38,175 bases of DNA, taken from contig JAUNNT010000017.1 in NCBI GenBank assembly GCA_030531305.1, forward strand, positions 1 to 38,175. The letters are read 5' to 3'. The translations under genes were made by a program, and so were the position numbers. Below the pieces are notes generated by a model. The model had not been told where the DNA came from and did not search any database. It saw only the letters and a program-made list of their open reading frames with translations. Numbering within the stretch: position 1 is the first letter of the stretch; each line of letters opens with the position of its first letter. Shown one piece after another: positions 15,362-22,734 of this stretch. The DNA comes from Akkermansia sp. Its GTDB lineage: Bacteria > Verrucomicrobiota > Verrucomicrobiia > Verrucomicrobiales > Akkermansiaceae.

Positions 15362-15655
15362 TTGGCGTGTATCCACCCCGCGCGGAGGCGGGGTTACGTG
15401 GCGAGACGCATCGGGCGTGGTTACCCCCACGGCTTACGCCGTGGGCTGGAAAAAGTGAACGCCGCAGGGCGGCTCAAAGCAAGCGCGCCATTCGGCGCGA
15501 GGCGCAGATGTTCCCGCGCGGCTTGGCCGCGCCTATATTCGAGCCGCCTAGTCGGCGACAACCTTTTCCAGCCCCGGTCGTAAGACCGGGGGGTGTCCCC
15601 TTTCGCACTTACAACTAACGCAACCCCGCCTCCGCGCGGGGTGGATACACGCCAA
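15362..15655. repeat. 294-bp near-palindromic repeat element with 34-bp perfect inverted ends
   Basis: The ends 15362-15395 and 15622-15655 are exact inverted repeats of 34 bp, each containing its own CCCCGC/GCGGGG hairpin. Inside are further palindromes: 15426-15445 (CCCACGGC), 15484-15499 (CGCGCC), 15516-15532 (GCGCGGC) and 15572-15591 (CCCCGGTC). The inner arms also mirror each other imperfectly (GGGCTGGAAAA against TTTTCCAGCCC, and GGCGGCTC against GAGCCGCC), so the whole element can fold on itself. It contains no credible gene. This is the main content of the 479-bp gap between ahbC and the TIGR04073-like gene. It resembles a BIME/REP or MITE-type element; no transposase is nearby. Confidence 0.85.
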
Positions 15656-15722
15656 CGCATTGGCGCCCATGCGACTTTTTGGGGCGGGGAAAAGATTTTT
15701 TGAAAAAAGATGACTTTTCTGC

Positions 15723-15751
15723 TTGCAAAGGGTGTAGGCGGGTGGTATATA
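15723..15751 (+). promoter_or_regulatory. Promoter of the TIGR04073-like gene
   Basis: TTGCAA at 15723-15728, 17-bp spacer, TATATA at 15746-15751, 10 nt before the ATG at 15762. Confidence 0.7.
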
Positions 15752-15761
15752 TGATGACGTT

Positions 15762-16196
15762 ATGAAGCGCTTACTTCTTCCCACTCTCCTGCTGACGGCC
15801 CTTGCGGGCACAGTGTACGCGGACATCCAGGCCCCGCCGGCCTCCGAGTACACGGCCACGCGCAAGCTGGGCCGGGCCATCGGCAACATCATCTACGCCA
15901 TCGAGGAACTCCCCACCACCATGATTCGCTGGAACAGCGAGGAAGGTGACTACGCCGGCTTCTCCGTCGGCATCGTGGAGGGCTTCACCCGCACCTTCAC
16001 CCGCATCGGCTACGGCTTCTATGAGCTGGTGACCTTCTGGGCTCCCACCTACAAGTGCACGTACCGCCCGCCCTATCAGGGCAGCTGCGGCCGCAGCGGC
16101 CTCAAGGAGTACAACTCCTGGTCCGGTTTCTCCGAATTCCCGGAGGAGCTTGGCTTCCAGAGCAAGTACGACTACTCCCGCGGCCAGCGCGACTAA
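15762..16196 (+). CDS. Secreted protein resembling the exosortase-associated TIGR04073 family
   Basis: The 144-residue protein has a signal peptide (1-20, VYA-DIQ) and a short conserved body. The patterns RKLGRAIGNIIYAIEELPTT, then GFTRTFTRIGYGFYELVTF and PTYKCTYRPPY agree with my memory of TIGR04073, a family of unknown function found in genomes with PEP-CTERM/exosortase systems, mainly Verrucomicrobiota. The giant PEP-CTERM protein at the right end of this window makes that assignment coherent. It is a single gene with its own promoter and a strong terminator. There is no visible catalytic motif; two cysteines (in YKCTYR and GSCGRS) might form a disulfide. Confidence 0.72.
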   Translation: MKRLLLPTLLLTALAGTVYADIQAPPASEYTATRKLGRAIGNIIYAIEELPTTMIRWNSEEGDYAGFSVGIVEGFTRTFTRIGYGFYELVTFWAPTYKCTYRPPYQGSCGRSGLKEYNSWSGFSEFPEELGFQSKYDYSRGQRD

Positions 16197-16235
16197 TCAC
16201 CTTTTTGGTTGTTGATTTTGTTATTTCATGATTTT

Positions 16236-16270
16236 CCGGCACCGCAGCCAACTGCGGTGCCGGTTTTTTT
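16236..16270 (+). terminator. Strong Rho-independent terminator after the TIGR04073-like gene
   Basis: CCGGCACCGCAG (16236-16247), loop CCAA, exact complement (16252-16263) and seven T. Confidence 0.95.
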
Positions 16271-16287
16271 GCGCAAAGCGCAAAAGG

Positions 16288-16322
16288 ATTTACAATCTAC
16301 ATTTGACGATTTGCGATTTTGT
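16288..16322 (+). repeat. Heptamer array upstream of the ankyrin gene
   Basis: Five 7-nt units opening with ATTTACA and closing with ATTTTGT, with degenerate middle units (ATCTACA, TTTGACG, ATTTGCG). It runs directly into the GCGCGGC palindrome of the next element. Confidence 0.75.
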
Positions 16323-16514
16323 CGCGCGGCTCCGCCGCGCCTATCATTGGGCCGCCCTGCAAAGCCGCCGACAGTCCCGGTGGGGCGCGCCGCTTGCGGT
16401 GCGGTAAGGCGGATTGGACAAACCGCGAAGCGTGTTTGCCCCGAAGGGGTGAGGAGCCGTGGGGCGGCTCCGAATCAACGACAACCTTTCCCAGCCCAGA
16501 GGTGTGTCCCCTGC
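16323..16514 (+). repeat. Decayed relative of the 15362-15655 element
   Basis: It shares with the 294-bp element the GCGCGGC palindrome followed by CGCGCCTAT (16324-16345), a GCCGCC stretch, and near its end CGACAACCTTT(C/T)CCAGCCC and GGTGT(G)TCCCC. It lacks the 34-bp ends. With the terminator, heptamer array and promoter it fills the 386-bp gap between the TIGR04073-like and ankyrin genes; I see no gene there. Confidence 0.65.
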
Positions 16515-16530
16515 CCTTGCATCAATACGC

Positions 16531-16559
16531 TTGACGTTCCACCACCACCGGCGTATGAT
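16531..16559 (+). promoter_or_regulatory. Promoter of the 12-repeat ankyrin gene
   Basis: TTGACG at 16531-16536, 17-bp spacer, TATGAT at 16554-16559, 23 nt before the ATG. No Shine-Dalgarno is visible in the short leader. Confidence 0.7.
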
Positions 16560-16582
16560 GACGGTGATATCTGATAGATACC

Positions 16583-17902
16583 ATGGAAACACCCTATGAA
16601 GAGCCGCTTTCGGCAGCCGATGCCGCGGCGCAACTGCGAAAGCTCGGCATTGAAAACATCAATGCCGTGGATGACAACGGCACCCCACTGTTGTTGCATG
16701 CCTGCGAAACTGGAAACCTGCACATGGTGCGGCTCCTGCTTTGCGCAGGCGCCCATGTGGAATCCGCAGACAAGAGCGACCGGCACCCGCTGCATGCGGC
16801 CGCACGGAACGGTCACGTAGATTGCTGCAGGCTGCTCTTGGAACACGGCGCAGATGTTTCCGCCGCAACAAGGGGCGGGTACACGCCCCTGCACATGGCT
16901 GCCGGTGCCGGACACGCGGACTGCTGCGCGCTGCTGCTGGAGCATGGGGCATCTTCCATTTCCCATACACTGTGTGAGAGGAGACCCATGCACTGCGCCG
17001 CAGAGGGTGGCCATGTGGATTGTTGCAAGCTGCTGCTGGAACACGGCGCGTATGTTGAGACATTTGACTTCAAGGATTGGACTCCCCTCCACTACGCCGC
17101 CGCCGGCGGCCATGCAGAATGCTGCGAATTCCTGTTGGGGCGCGGCGCGGATATCGAGGCGGAATCCACGGTCTACCGGACTCCCCTGCACGTTGCCGCC
17201 GAGAGAGGCCATGCGGACTGCTGCAGGGTGCTCCTGGAACACGGCGCCGATGTCAATGCCTCAAACTGCGGCATCCGCATGCCCCTGGCCGAGGCCGCCT
17301 GGATGGGTCAAGCGGATTGTTGCCGACTGCTCCTGAAACACGGCGCGGACGTAGATGGCGGCGACAACGTCGAGGTCTATCCCCTGCGCGCGGCCATCCA
17401 AGACGGCAGCACCGAATGTTGCAGGCTGCTGCTGGAACACGGCGCGGATGCCGATGCGGCGGACAAGCATGGCTGCACGCACCTGCATTGCGCAGCTGCA
17501 TTCGGCTACCCGGAATGCTGCAAACTCCTGCTGGAACACGGTGCGGACATAGAAGCCAGGGAGTGCAGTGGCGGCACCCCCCTGTTCCTTGCCGTTGCAT
17601 ATCGGCGCATCTCCTGTAGCAAGCTGCTGCTGGAACGCGGGGCGGAAGTGGATGCCCGCCGCAATGAAGGCTGGACCACCCTGCTCATTGCCGCCTTTCA
17701 TGGTGATACCGAGTGCTGTCGGCTGCTGCTGGAACACGGCGCGGATGCCAATGCACGCCTCGACAACGGACAAACGCCCCTGCATATCGCCGCCTTTCAG
17801 CGCCACGCAGACTGCTGCGCCATTCTTCTCGAACATGGCGCAGATCCCGGAATCAGGGACAACGAGGGCCGCCTGCCCGAAATTGAAACACCCGAAATTT
17901 AG
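16583..17902 (+). CDS. Ankyrin-repeat protein with Cys-Cys in nearly every repeat
   Basis: The 439-residue protein is a 25-residue N-terminal piece, about 12 ankyrin repeats of 33 residues, and a short tail. Repeats follow the usual pattern TPLHxAAxxGHxDCCRLLLEHGAD. From the second repeat on, ten of eleven carry Cys-Cys where ankyrin proteins usually have variable, often non-Cys residues (DCCRLL, ECCKLL and similar); the exception reads SCSKLL. There is no signal peptide or membrane segment, so it is predicted to be cytoplasmic, or exported by a route not visible here. Ankyrin arrays bind proteins; the partner is unknown. It converges on the unknown gene at 17910, with only 7 nt between the stops. 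Confidence 0.9.
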   Translation: METPYEEPLSAADAAAQLRKLGIENINAVDDNGTPLLLHACETGNLHMVRLLLCAGAHVESADKSDRHPLHAAARNGHVDCCRLLLEHGADVSAATRGGYTPLHMAAGAGHADCCALLLEHGASSISHTLCERRPMHCAAEGGHVDCCKLLLEHGAYVETFDFKDWTPLHYAAAGGHAECCEFLLGRGADIEAESTVYRTPLHVAAERGHADCCRVLLEHGADVNASNCGIRMPLAEAAWMGQADCCRLLLKHGADVDGGDNVEVYPLRAAIQDGSTECCRLLLEHGADADAADKHGCTHLHCAAAFGYPECCKLLLEHGADIEARECSGGTPLFLAVAYRRISCSKLLLERGAEVDARRNEGWTTLLIAAFHGDTECCRLLLEHGADANARLDNGQTPLHIAAFQRHADCCAILLEHGADPGIRDNEGRLPEIETPEI

Positions 17903-17909
17903 CGGCTTG

Positions 17910-19289
17910 TTAATCCAACGGGGGAATCTCGCGGAGAGAAACTTTCCCGTCATTGTTGACATAGGCCATGTATCCGCGGTAATCCTTCAGCTGTTTTAGA
18001 TGCTCGTATTCGAGCAGCCCGATCCATTCTTTGAGCTGCTGCAAACGCTTGGGCGCCGCCGCTTCTTCCGAATCCACCGGCCCGAAAATGACGTAGCGAA
18101 GACTCATGTCTTGCCCGCGAAACCAGATGTGGGGGAAGGGCGCTGATGCTGAAGGATGGTCGACAGCGGGCGTGCCCGCCGTCACCAGATGCCGGAGGAC
18201 GGCCAGCAGAATCCGATTGTGCTCCGTATCGCGGGGAAGGACCGCGATACTGACGGGGACTGTGGCCGCATACGGAGGACGCTTCACATTGCGCGCAGGC
18301 GGGCGGCGGTCATGCTTCTGCAGCTCATTGCAATTACGCGGTTTCTCATCCTCAATATAGGTGCAATAGGTTTCTCGGGAAATAGTGCGCATCCGCACGA
18401 CAAGCCCCCCATCGAGATCAAATACGGCAACAGCCGAAAGGATGCCGACATAGTATGTTGCCATGCAGGGGCGGCGCACTCCTTTGTAGAGCACAGTGCC
18501 CACAGAGAAACGGAAATAGGGCCAGCGCGGGTAGGGCCCCTGCTTCCACCACTCTACTCGCTCTGTCATGTAGCGCATGTAGTCCGTCTTGCCGTGCAGC
18601 TGCGAGTTGAGGGTGTCGCTGGCGTATTCCAGATCCTCGCGCACCCATTTAGCAAATGCGCCCCACTTCCCGTCAGCCATCGCATCGCGAAAGAGTCGCG
18701 CAGCCATCGCTTCATCCAATCCTGCGGGGTGAGACTCTGTTCGTTCGCAAAGTTGCAGGATGCTCTGCCCATTCATCGAAGCGACCATGGGAAGTCGGTT
18801 TTCCACACCGGGACAGGGCGGGTCAATCGTCATGGAAACCTTGTAGCGAGCGGCAGAGGCAGCATGGTCCAGCCGGACGGTGCAGAAGTAGCAGGGGCGG
18901 TTGAGGGCAAAGCGCTTCGAATAATGTTTTTCAATGCGCTCTCGGAACTCGCTGACGGGGTAGGTGGGAGCATGGCCGTTGATGATGGTATCGACAAACA
19001 CTACAGCGAGCTCTCCCTGCTGATTCGCCACCGCCAGGGGTAGAGAACGGCGGGAAAACTCCTCGGGGGCTGCGTGTTCTACTTGCCAGCCGGCGTTGAC
19101 AAAGGCCGCGGCTGCCACACCCAACCCCATCGAATAAGGACAGAATTGCTGAAGGGTGAGCGCCGTTTCCAAGGAAAACTCGCGTGTCTGTTCGGCATCT
19201 GGCAGGACACCGTTTTGCATATTGAGCAAGGTTTGAGCGTCCGTACACTGGCGCGAATCGGATTTGTCCGTGGGATTGTTGTTTTCCAT
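17910..19289 (-). CDS. Hypothetical protein, unrecognised family
   Basis: I do not recognise this 459-residue protein. It has no signal peptide or membrane segment. Recurrent features are a mid region rich in aromatic residues (YMRYMTERVEWWKQGPYPRW, then YFRFSVGTVLYKG) and a second half with a conserved-looking strand pattern (TVPVSIAVLPRDTEHNRILLAVLRHLV). The DNA is visibly less GC-rich than the core genes around it. It follows the second ankyrin gene (19324-20595) after 34 nt on the same strand and has no promoter of its own that I can see, so the two form a probable two-gene unit. An effector, immunity or regulatory role would be a guess. Confidence 0.75.
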   Translation of the reverse strand: MENNNPTDKSDSRQCTDAQTLLNMQNGVLPDAEQTREFSLETALTLQQFCPYSMGLGVAAAAFVNAGWQVEHAAPEEFSRRSLPLAVANQQGELAVVFVDTIINGHAPTYPVSEFRERIEKHYSKRFALNRPCYFCTVRLDHAASAARYKVSMTIDPPCPGVENRLPMVASMNGQSILQLCERTESHPAGLDEAMAARLFRDAMADGKWGAFAKWVREDLEYASDTLNSQLHGKTDYMRYMTERVEWWKQGPYPRWPYFRFSVGTVLYKGVRRPCMATYYVGILSAVAVFDLDGGLVVRMRTISRETYCTYIEDEKPRNCNELQKHDRRPPARNVKRPPYAATVPVSIAVLPRDTEHNRILLAVLRHLVTAGTPAVDHPSASAPFPHIWFRGQDMSLRYVIFGPVDSEEAAAPKRLQQLKEWIGLLEYEHLKQLKDYRGYMAYVNNDGKVSLREIPPLD

Positions 19290-19323
19290 ATGAGCGATAG
19301 TTGAGAATGGTTGAACCGCGATG

Positions 19324-20595
19324 TTACCTACGCTTGAGATAATCCATGAGCGCGTGGAAATGGTTTGCCTCGGCTATGTCGTACGGCGTGCGACCGTAGT
19401 CGTTTTCCACCGCAGGGTCCAGCCCCATGCGCTCCACATAGGCTTTGAAAAGGTTGAGAGCCTGAGGTTGGTCATTGCGACGGGCGAGATAGTGCAGGAC
19501 GGTGTCGCCCTCTGCCCCCGGTTCAGGCATCCACCCTTGTTCGAGGGGTATCCAAAGCAGCGCATCATCGATTCGCCAAATGCTGTTGTCGATGCACCAC
19601 ATGCTGCCGGGGTGCAGAGGCGACAGATTTTCCCGGAGCAGACGCTGCACCATGGCTTTGCTGTCGGAAGCGAAGGCAGAGGAAAAATAATCTGCGCCCG
19701 CTTCCCACGTCAACCCTTTGCTCAACAGGTAGTCCACAGTTTCCTCTGAGCCGTGTTCTACCGCGCATTGCAATAATCCGTAGCCGTTACGCCATGGGGC
19801 ATGCGCAAATAAATCCGCTCCTTGTGCCTCGTATCGCTGTATGAGTTCGAGTATCGTCCGTGTGTGGCACTCGGATCTATTCTTCATTGCAAGGTACATT
19901 TCGGTAGTCGGTGTACAGTCGCGATGTGCTTTGTCGATCACCTCGCGATACATGCGGCCGACAGGCGTGTCCGGGAATTTCGTGTTGCCCAGGTAACTCA
20001 GTGTCAAGTATGGCGAGGCGCCGTAATCGAGCAAAATCTGCATGGATTCCGTCATGTCTTTGTCTACTCTGATGCCCGGTTCGTCCCAGTCGTTTTCCGC
20101 ATAGCCGCCAAAGCAACAGGCATCTAAGGGCGTGTCGTATTCGATACTGTCAAAATCGGGATCCGCGCCTGCCTCCAGTGCCTTTTTCAAAATATCCGGA
20201 TAGGGCAGCATGTTAAACAACACCTCCTCAGTCGTGTCGGAACTGATATTGGGATCTGCACCGAAATCCAGCAATCGCAGGACCGCAAGCGGGTTATTGA
20301 GTCGCGCCGCATTCACCAGAGGGCCGTAATAGCCACCGGCTGAGGTTTGATTGACATTCGCCCCGTGTTTCACTAAATACTCAATCATCTCGACTAGTCC
20401 AAGCTGGGCGGCAGCCTCTAGAGGCGTTCCGTTGCGGAGTGGTTTACTGCTCACGGGCATCCGTCGATCTTCCACGAGATAGCGCAGCGTAGACATGTCT
20501 TTCTTGTAACACACATCTATCATCAGCCCGTTGTTAACAAGGGCACAGAGTTCAGCGTCAGACAGCTGATGCAGCAGGTCACGTGAGTAGTCCAT
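19324..20595 (-). CDS. Ankyrin-repeat protein, divergent
   Basis: The 423-residue protein contains scattered ankyrin repeats: NGTPLEAAAQLGLVEMIEYL near 50-70, the GANVNQTSAGGYYGPLVNAA region, GYGLLQCAVEHGSEETVDYL near 290, and GDTVLHYLARRNDQPQALNLF near 370. Repeats are irregular and differ clearly from those of the gene at 16583, with no Cys-Cys pattern. No signal peptide is seen. The frame extends upstream to 20694, but the ATG at 20595 is preferred because a good promoter lies at 20651-20679, inside the longer reading. It is probably co-transcribed with the unknown gene at 17910. Confidence 0.82.
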   Translation of the reverse strand: MDYSRDLLHQLSDAELCALVNNGLMIDVCYKKDMSTLRYLVEDRRMPVSSKPLRNGTPLEAAAQLGLVEMIEYLVKHGANVNQTSAGGYYGPLVNAARLNNPLAVLRLLDFGADPNISSDTTEEVLFNMLPYPDILKKALEAGADPDFDSIEYDTPLDACCFGGYAENDWDEPGIRVDKDMTESMQILLDYGASPYLTLSYLGNTKFPDTPVGRMYREVIDKAHRDCTPTTEMYLAMKNRSECHTRTILELIQRYEAQGADLFAHAPWRNGYGLLQCAVEHGSEETVDYLLSKGLTWEAGADYFSSAFASDSKAMVQRLLRENLSPLHPGSMWCIDNSIWRIDDALLWIPLEQGWMPEPGAEGDTVLHYLARRNDQPQALNLFKAYVERMGLDPAVENDYGRTPYDIAEANHFHALMDYLKRR

Positions 20596-20650
20596 AGGAG
20601 TTGGCAGGGTAGACAGCGCGATGATAGGTGTTCCGCATCGCTCTCCGGAG

Positions 20651-20679
20651 GTTATATCGTATCGGAGGTAAACAGTCAA
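20651..20679 (-). promoter_or_regulatory. Promoter of the ankyrin-unknown gene pair
   Basis: On the minus strand: TTGACT at 20679-20674, 17-bp spacer, TATAAC at 20656-20651. The leader would be about 49 nt. Confidence 0.72.
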
Positions 20680-20703
20680 GCCCTTTAATGCCACTGTTGC
20701 GGG

Positions 20704-21594
20704 CTACTCCCCGATTTGTACATTGTACTTTGTACCTTGTACATCCTCCAGCCGCTTCTGCCAGGCGTCGGCCTCGGCGGCGTTCTTGTCGGCATCAGGG
20801 CCGTTGCGGAGGATGCGAATGAGCAGGGCGATGGCCTGGGGGTTGTCCTGCCCGGCGGAAAGGCGGAGCATGGCCATGCCGCGCTGCTCGTCCTTGGGCA
20901 CGGGTTCGCCCGTGAGCAGCATGACCGCGTACACCATCTGGGCGCGGGGCTCTCCCGCGGCGGCGGCCTGCGCGTACCACTCCGCGGATTTTTGAAGATC
21001 TTTTTCAATGCCGTTGGTGCCCTTGGCGTAGATGTTGCCGAGTGCGGTTGCGGCGGCGGGCTCGCCCGTCTTGTCGCCGGGGCGTGCGGCCTTCACGAGC
21101 CAGTCCACGGCTTCGTGCATGGAATCCGCCTTCTGCGCGAGCGCCATGCCCAGGCGGAACTGCGCGTCCGCTATCCCGGCATCGGCCGCGGTGCGCCAAT
21201 GCATCATGGCCGCCTGCATGTCCTGCGCCACGCCGCGGCCCTCGTATTCCAGGATGCCAAGGAAGTCGCAAGCCTCCTTGCTGCCCTGCGCGGCGGCCTT
21301 GGAGAACCACTCGTGCGCCAGCTTGGCGTTTTTCTCCACGCCCTTGCCGCCCTCCAGGTAGAGCGCGGCCAAATCGGTCTGCGCCTGCACCAGCCCGGCA
21401 TCCGCGGCCTTCTGCAGCCATTGGAGCGCGCCGGCGAAGTCGCTGGCGGCGTGCTCCACGTTCGGGCGGATGAGCTCCTGCGCCCGCGCGTACATCTCCT
21501 GCGCGGTCTGCGGCTCCGGCGCGGCGGCCTCCCGCTCACAGGAGACCAGCGCCGCCAACGCGGCTAACGCCAGGCATGACGCGGCGGCTTTCAC
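20704..21594 (-). CDS. Sel1-repeat lipoprotein
   Basis: The 296-residue protein starts with a lipoprotein signal (LAALAALVSC, acylated cysteine C19) followed by Sel1-type TPR-like repeats: ALQWLQKAADAGLVQAQTDLAALYLEG, AHEWFSKAAAQGSKEACDFLG, and others through SAEWYAQAAAAGEPRAQMVYA, about six in all. Such arrays form protein-binding solenoids. The start is a GTG at 21594, chosen because it gives the lipoprotein signal and lies 18 nt after the preceding stop; there is no Shine-Dalgarno. The C-terminal residues (VQGTKYNVQIGE) are encoded by a heptamer array, so the original end of the gene appears to have been overwritten. It is the last gene of the ilvD operon-like run. Confidence 0.85.
   Translation of the reverse strand: MKAAASCLALAALAALVSCEREAAAPEPQTAQEMYARAQELIRPNVEHAASDFAGALQWLQKAADAGLVQAQTDLAALYLEGGKGVEKNAKLAHEWFSKAAAQGSKEACDFLGILEYEGRGVAQDMQAAMMHWRTAADAGIADAQFRLGMALAQKADSMHEAVDWLVKAARPGDKTGEPAAATALGNIYAKGTNGIEKDLQKSAEWYAQAAAAGEPRAQMVYAVMLLTGEPVPKDEQRGMAMLRLSAGQDNPQAIALLIRILRNGPDADKNAAEADAWQKRLEDVQGTKYNVQIGE
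20716..20743 (+). repeat. TTGTACN heptamer array inside the 3' end of the Sel1 gene
   Basis: Four perfect consecutive units of TTGTACN with N = A, T, C, A. The array is in the coding frame of the Sel1 gene and contributes residues near its C-terminus. Confidence 0.9.
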
Positions 21595-21612
21595 GGCGCG
21601 GGAAAAGGCGGT

Positions 21613-22713
21613 TTACTTCACGTCCTTGGCGAGAGTGGCCATCTCCTCGATGGTGTCCGCCACGGCATCCGCGGCGCCTTCCACGCGCACGGCGTCCATC
21701 ATCTCGGTGAGCGGCTCCAGGAGGTCCTTCATGGCATCGCTCACCTGCACGGGCTCCGTTTCCTCGCCGGTGCGGGCGGCCATCTCATGCGCCACCTTCA
21801 CCAGCTCGTCCAGCGCGCCCGCCTTCTTGGCGGCGGCCACCAGCTTGGCCATGTCCTTGCGGAGATCCAGCAGCAGGAGGCTCTTCATGCTCTTCAAGGC
21901 GCGCTCGTGCAGGGCGGCCCTGCCGGGGTCTCCCGCCTCCGCGGGATGCGTGAGTGCGGCCACGGTCTGCTTGTAGAAGTCCTCGCGGGCTTCCGAGAAG
22001 ATGAGGGTGTACTTCCAGTTGTCGCGCTGCTTGTAGGCGTACTCCTCCTCCTGCGCGAGCTGCAGGGCGGTCTTGCCGTCCTTGTTCGCCAGGGTGGGAT
22101 CTGCGCCCATCTGCAGGAGCATGCGGGTGACCTCCGCGTTGCCGCGGCGGGCGGCGAGCATGAGCGGGGTGTAGCCGTTGCTCTCCGTCTGGTTCACGTC
22201 AAGCCCGGCCTTCACCAAGGCGTAGGCGGTGGCGGGCATGCCGCTCCAGGCCGCCCAGTGCAGCGCGGTGAAGCCGTCCTTGTCCACGGCTTGCAGGTCG
22301 ATGCCGGGAACCTTGATCAGTTCCTCCACGTAGGGGATGCGCTCCAGCAGGTCCTTTTTGAGGGCCTTGTTGGGGGCGTTGAAGTTGGCGTAGGCGGCCC
22401 ACATGAGCACCGTGCGCCCGGTCTGGTCCGGGATGTTGATGAAAAGCTTGTCCGGCGTGCTGGCGGATTCGGTTCCCTCGCGGAGCTCCTTGTGGAAGGC
22501 GGTCCAGTCCTTCTCGGTGTTGCCGCCCTTGCGGACGAGCGAGATGAGGGAGTCCGTGGGGTTGACGGTCTCGAAGGGCATCATGGCGAGGTTGCAGAGG
22601 CCGCCGATGGCGCCGGTGCAGGCAATCAGGATGAGCATGTCGCCGATGATGGCCTTCCAGTCCGTCTTCTGGGCGGGGGCTGCTTCCGGGGTCTTGTGAT
22701 CGTTGTCAGACAT
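21613..22713 (-). CDS. Membrane-anchored ankyrin-repeat protein
   Basis: The 366-residue protein has one hydrophobic segment near residues 22-45 (AIIGDMLILIACTGAIGGL), then three or four ankyrin repeats (GRTVLMWAAYANFNAP, DGFTALHWAAWSGMPATAYAL, NGYTPLMLAARRGNAEVTRML, DGKTALQLAQEEE; about 98-225) and an alpha-helical, charged C-terminal 140 residues. No cleavage site follows the membrane segment, so it is probably a signal anchor. It lies 21 nt after the transporter stop and 18 nt before the Sel1 lipoprotein; both flanking products are envelope proteins, so an envelope complex is a reasonable inference. There is no Shine-Dalgarno; AATAACCAC lies at 22739-22731. Confidence 0.85.
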   Translation of the reverse strand: MSDNDHKTPEAAPAQKTDWKAIIGDMLILIACTGAIGGLCNLAMMPFETVNPTDSLISLVRKGGNTEKDWTAFHKELREGTESASTPDKLFINIPDQTGRTVLMWAAYANFNAPNKALKKDLLERIPYVEELIKVPGIDLQAVDKDGFTALHWAAWSGMPATAYALVKAGLDVNQTESNGYTPLMLAARRGNAEVTRMLLQMGADPTLANKDGKTALQLAQEEEYAYKQRDNWKYTLIFSEAREDFYKQTVAALTHPAEAGDPGRAALHERALKSMKSLLLLDLRKDMAKLVAAAKKAGALDELVKVAHEMAARTGEETEPVQVSDAMKDLLEPLTEMMDAVRVEGAADAVADTIEEMATLAKDVK

Positions 22714-22734
22714 GGTATGAAAGATGGTTGGTGG

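Noticed and set aside
15400..15620. Small open frames inside the 294-bp palindromic element
   Set aside because: They are Arg-rich, lack start signals and run through palindromes on both strands.
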